Notes under the pieces: generated by a model
Told to the model about the DNA's origin: nothing
The model's input: the letters and a program-made list of their open reading frames with translations, nothing else
The model's database searches: none
DNA from: an uncultured Variovorax sp.
GTDB taxonomy: Bacteria > Pseudomonadota > Gammaproteobacteria > Burkholderiales > Burkholderiaceae
NCBI GenBank assembly: GCA_946478645.1
Contig: CAMLCW010000271.1
Span: 1 to 7,133, forward strand
Direction of reading: 5' to 3'
Length of the DNA: 7,133 nucleotides
Program-made: the position numbers and the translations under genes
Part shown: one piece after another, positions 5,837 to 7,133 of the stretch
Layout: each line of letters opens with the position of its first letter
How positions within the stretch are numbered: the first letter of the stretch is position 1

Positions 5837-6940
5837 ATGGTGAACCCACAGCCCACGGCCGAACTGCCGTTCCGCTCGGTCGCCATCCTCGGCGCGGGCC
5901 TGATGGGCCGCCTGCTCGCGGTCACGCTCGCGCGCGCCGGCTGCCAGGTCGCGCTGCACGAAGCCGGCAGCCCGCAAGCCGAAGGCGCGGCCGCGCGCGT
6001 GGCCGCGGCCATGCTCGCGCCGCTGGCCGAATCGGCCGTGGCGCCGGTGCCGCTGGTGCGCATGGGGCATTACGCGCTCACGCGCTGGCCCGAGCTGCTG
6101 GCACCGCTGGCCGAACCGGTGTTCTTCCAGCGCGAAGGCACGCTGGTGCTCTGGCACCGGCAAGACGCCGCCGAAGCGGCGCGGCTCTCGCGCGTGCTGC
6201 AACGCACCGGCGAAGCGGTACCCGCACTCGCCCCGTTGCAGGCGCTCGACGGTACCGGCATTGCGGCGCTCGAACCCTCGCTGGGCCAGCGCTTCGCACG
6301 CGGCCTGTTCCTGCCGGGCGAAGGCCAGCTCGACAACCGCGCGCTGCTCGCGGCGCTGCTCGCCACGCTCGAGGCGAGCCCCCAAGTCGAACTGCACTGG
6401 CAGTCGCCGCGCGCGCCCGAGGACTTTTCGCCGGGCGCGCCGGGCCAGCCCGAGCAGGTGATCGACTGCCGCGGCCTCGGCGCACGGCCGCAGTGGCGCG
6501 AACTGCGCGGCGTGCGCGGCGAAGTCATCCGCGTGCATGCGCCCGAGGTCGCGCTCCAGCGGCCCACGCGGCTGGTCCATCCGCGCTATCCGCTCTACAT
6601 CGCGCCCAAGCCCGGCAACGTGTTCGTGATCGGCGCGACCGAGATCGAGTCGGACGACATGTCGAGCGCCAGCGTGCGCTCCACGCTCGAGCTGCTGAGC
6701 GCCGCCTACGCGGTGCACAGCGGTTTCGCGGAGGCGCGCATCCTCGAGATCGCCACGCAATGCCGCCCCACCCTGCCCGACAACCTGCCCGCGATCCGCC
6801 GGCCGCATCCGCGCATGCTGCAGATCAACGGGCTCTACCGCCACGGATTCATGATCGCGCCCGCGATGCTCGACTGCGCGATGGAACTGCTCGTGCATGG
6901 GCACTCGGCGCTCGCGCGCGAGTTCGGCCTGGAGACCTGA
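5837..6940 (+). CDS. thiO: FAD-dependent glycine oxidase ThiO
   Basis: ThiO oxidises glycine with O2 to iminoacetate (dehydroglycine), which ThiG uses to build the thiazole ring. The 367-aa protein is a D-amino-acid-oxidase-fold flavoprotein. Its N-terminal dinucleotide-binding motif is GAGLMG (19-24). AAAMLAP (56-62) corresponds to the conserved FAD-contact segment, RGVRGEVI (224-231) lies in the substrate domain, and the C-terminal part has RPTLPDNLPAI (310-320) and GLYRHGFMIAPAM (332-344), the last being the second FAD-contact region. The length is typical. ATG 5837 was chosen for the AAGGG 7 nt before it. The frame is open further upstream, but that would overlap thiD. A 5-bp gap to thiS indicates an operon. 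Other FAD-dependent amino-acid oxidases share the fold, and the adjacent thiS decides for ThiO. Confidence 0.93.
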   Translation: MVNPQPTAELPFRSVAILGAGLMGRLLAVTLARAGCQVALHEAGSPQAEGAAARVAAAMLAPLAESAVAPVPLVRMGHYALTRWPELLAPLAEPVFFQREGTLVLWHRQDAAEAARLSRVLQRTGEAVPALAPLQALDGTGIAALEPSLGQRFARGLFLPGEGQLDNRALLAALLATLEASPQVELHWQSPRAPEDFSPGAPGQPEQVIDCRGLGARPQWRELRGVRGEVIRVHAPEVALQRPTRLVHPRYPLYIAPKPGNVFVIGATEIESDDMSSASVRSTLELLSAAYAVHSGFAEARILEIATQCRPTLPDNLPAIRRPHPRMLQINGLYRHGFMIAPAMLDCAMELLVHGHSALAREFGLET

Positions 6941-6945
6941 ACACC

Positions 6946-7133
6946 ATGACGATCGACGTCCTGATCAACGACAAGCCCTTTGCGCTGCCCGAGCGCGCCA
7001 CGCTGGTGGACGCCATTGCGGCGATCGAAGCCGTGCCGCCCTTCGCGGTGGCGGTGAACCGCGAATTCGTGCCGCGCTCCGGCTACGCGGCGCGCGCGCT
7101 GCAGGCCGGCGACCGCATCGAAGTGATCCGCCC
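6946..7133 (+). CDS. thiS: sulfur carrier protein ThiS, cut by the window edge
   Basis: The visible 62 codons give a small beta-grasp, ubiquitin-like protein: start MTIDVLINDKPFALPE, then FAVAVNREFVP (33-43) and LQAGDRIEVIR (52-62). ThiS proteins are about 65 aa and end in Gly-Gly. That C-terminus, which is adenylated by ThiF and turned into a thiocarboxylate, lies just past the right edge and cannot be checked. ThiS-COSH donates sulfur to the ThiG reaction that also uses the ThiO product. ATG 6946 follows the thiO stop by 5 bp, and GGAG at 6931-6934 inside thiO is a possible, somewhat distant Shine-Dalgarno. thiG is the expected next gene. Confidence 0.93.
   Translation, partial: MTIDVLINDKPFALPERATLVDAIAAIEAVPPFAVAVNREFVPRSGYAARALQAGDRIEVIR

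Noticed and set aside
5802..5849. Upstream thiD start at 5849
   Set aside because: The added 16 residues are unlike ThiD and would overlap the thiO start. ATG 5801 fits the family better.
5810..6904. Long open frame on the minus strand opposite thiO
   Set aside because: It is a shadow frame rich in Arg, Ala and Gly with no motifs. The plus strand carries all ThiO signatures.

Overview
This is a GC-rich window (about 70% G+C by eye) whose gene content fits a betaproteobacterium of the Comamonadaceae, Variovorax-like. The assignment rests on protein style, codon use and gene order, not on a search. It has two unrelated halves separated by a 361-bp non-coding stretch.

Left half (1-3261). The window opens inside the C-terminal part of a Rieske non-heme iron ring-hydroxylating oxygenase, whose frame is interrupted by an in-frame TAG at 131-133. 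A 4-bp overlap leads into an intact 320-aa reductase of the phthalate dioxygenase reductase/VanB type, which would supply its electrons. Facing them, with the two 3' ends overlapping by 27 bp, is a 641-aa membrane-bound class III adenylate cyclase with an extracytoplasmic sensor domain and a HAMP linker.

Middle (3262-3622). This holds the upstream region of the cyclase gene and a TPP (THI-box) riboswitch at about 3400-3530 on the + strand. All the usual aptamer helices can be traced. However, about 48 nt forming two back-to-back hairpins are inserted between P4 and P5, in the pyrophosphate-sensing arm. This is the most unusual feature of the window.

Right half (3623-7133). These are thiamine genes. 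cytX, an NCS1-family transporter probably for hydroxymethylpyrimidine (HMP), lies directly under the riboswitch. thiD, the HMP/HMP-P kinase, is on the opposite strand and overlaps the end of cytX tail-to-tail by 62 bp. thiO (glycine oxidase) and thiS (sulfur carrier, cut by the window edge) run divergently from thiD across a 35-bp spacer that contains an AT-rich near-palindrome. CytX would import HMP and ThiD would phosphorylate it to HMP-PP. ThiO and ThiS feed the thiazole branch, so thiG and thiE probably follow outside the window. I found no mobile element, tRNA, rRNA or CRISPR.
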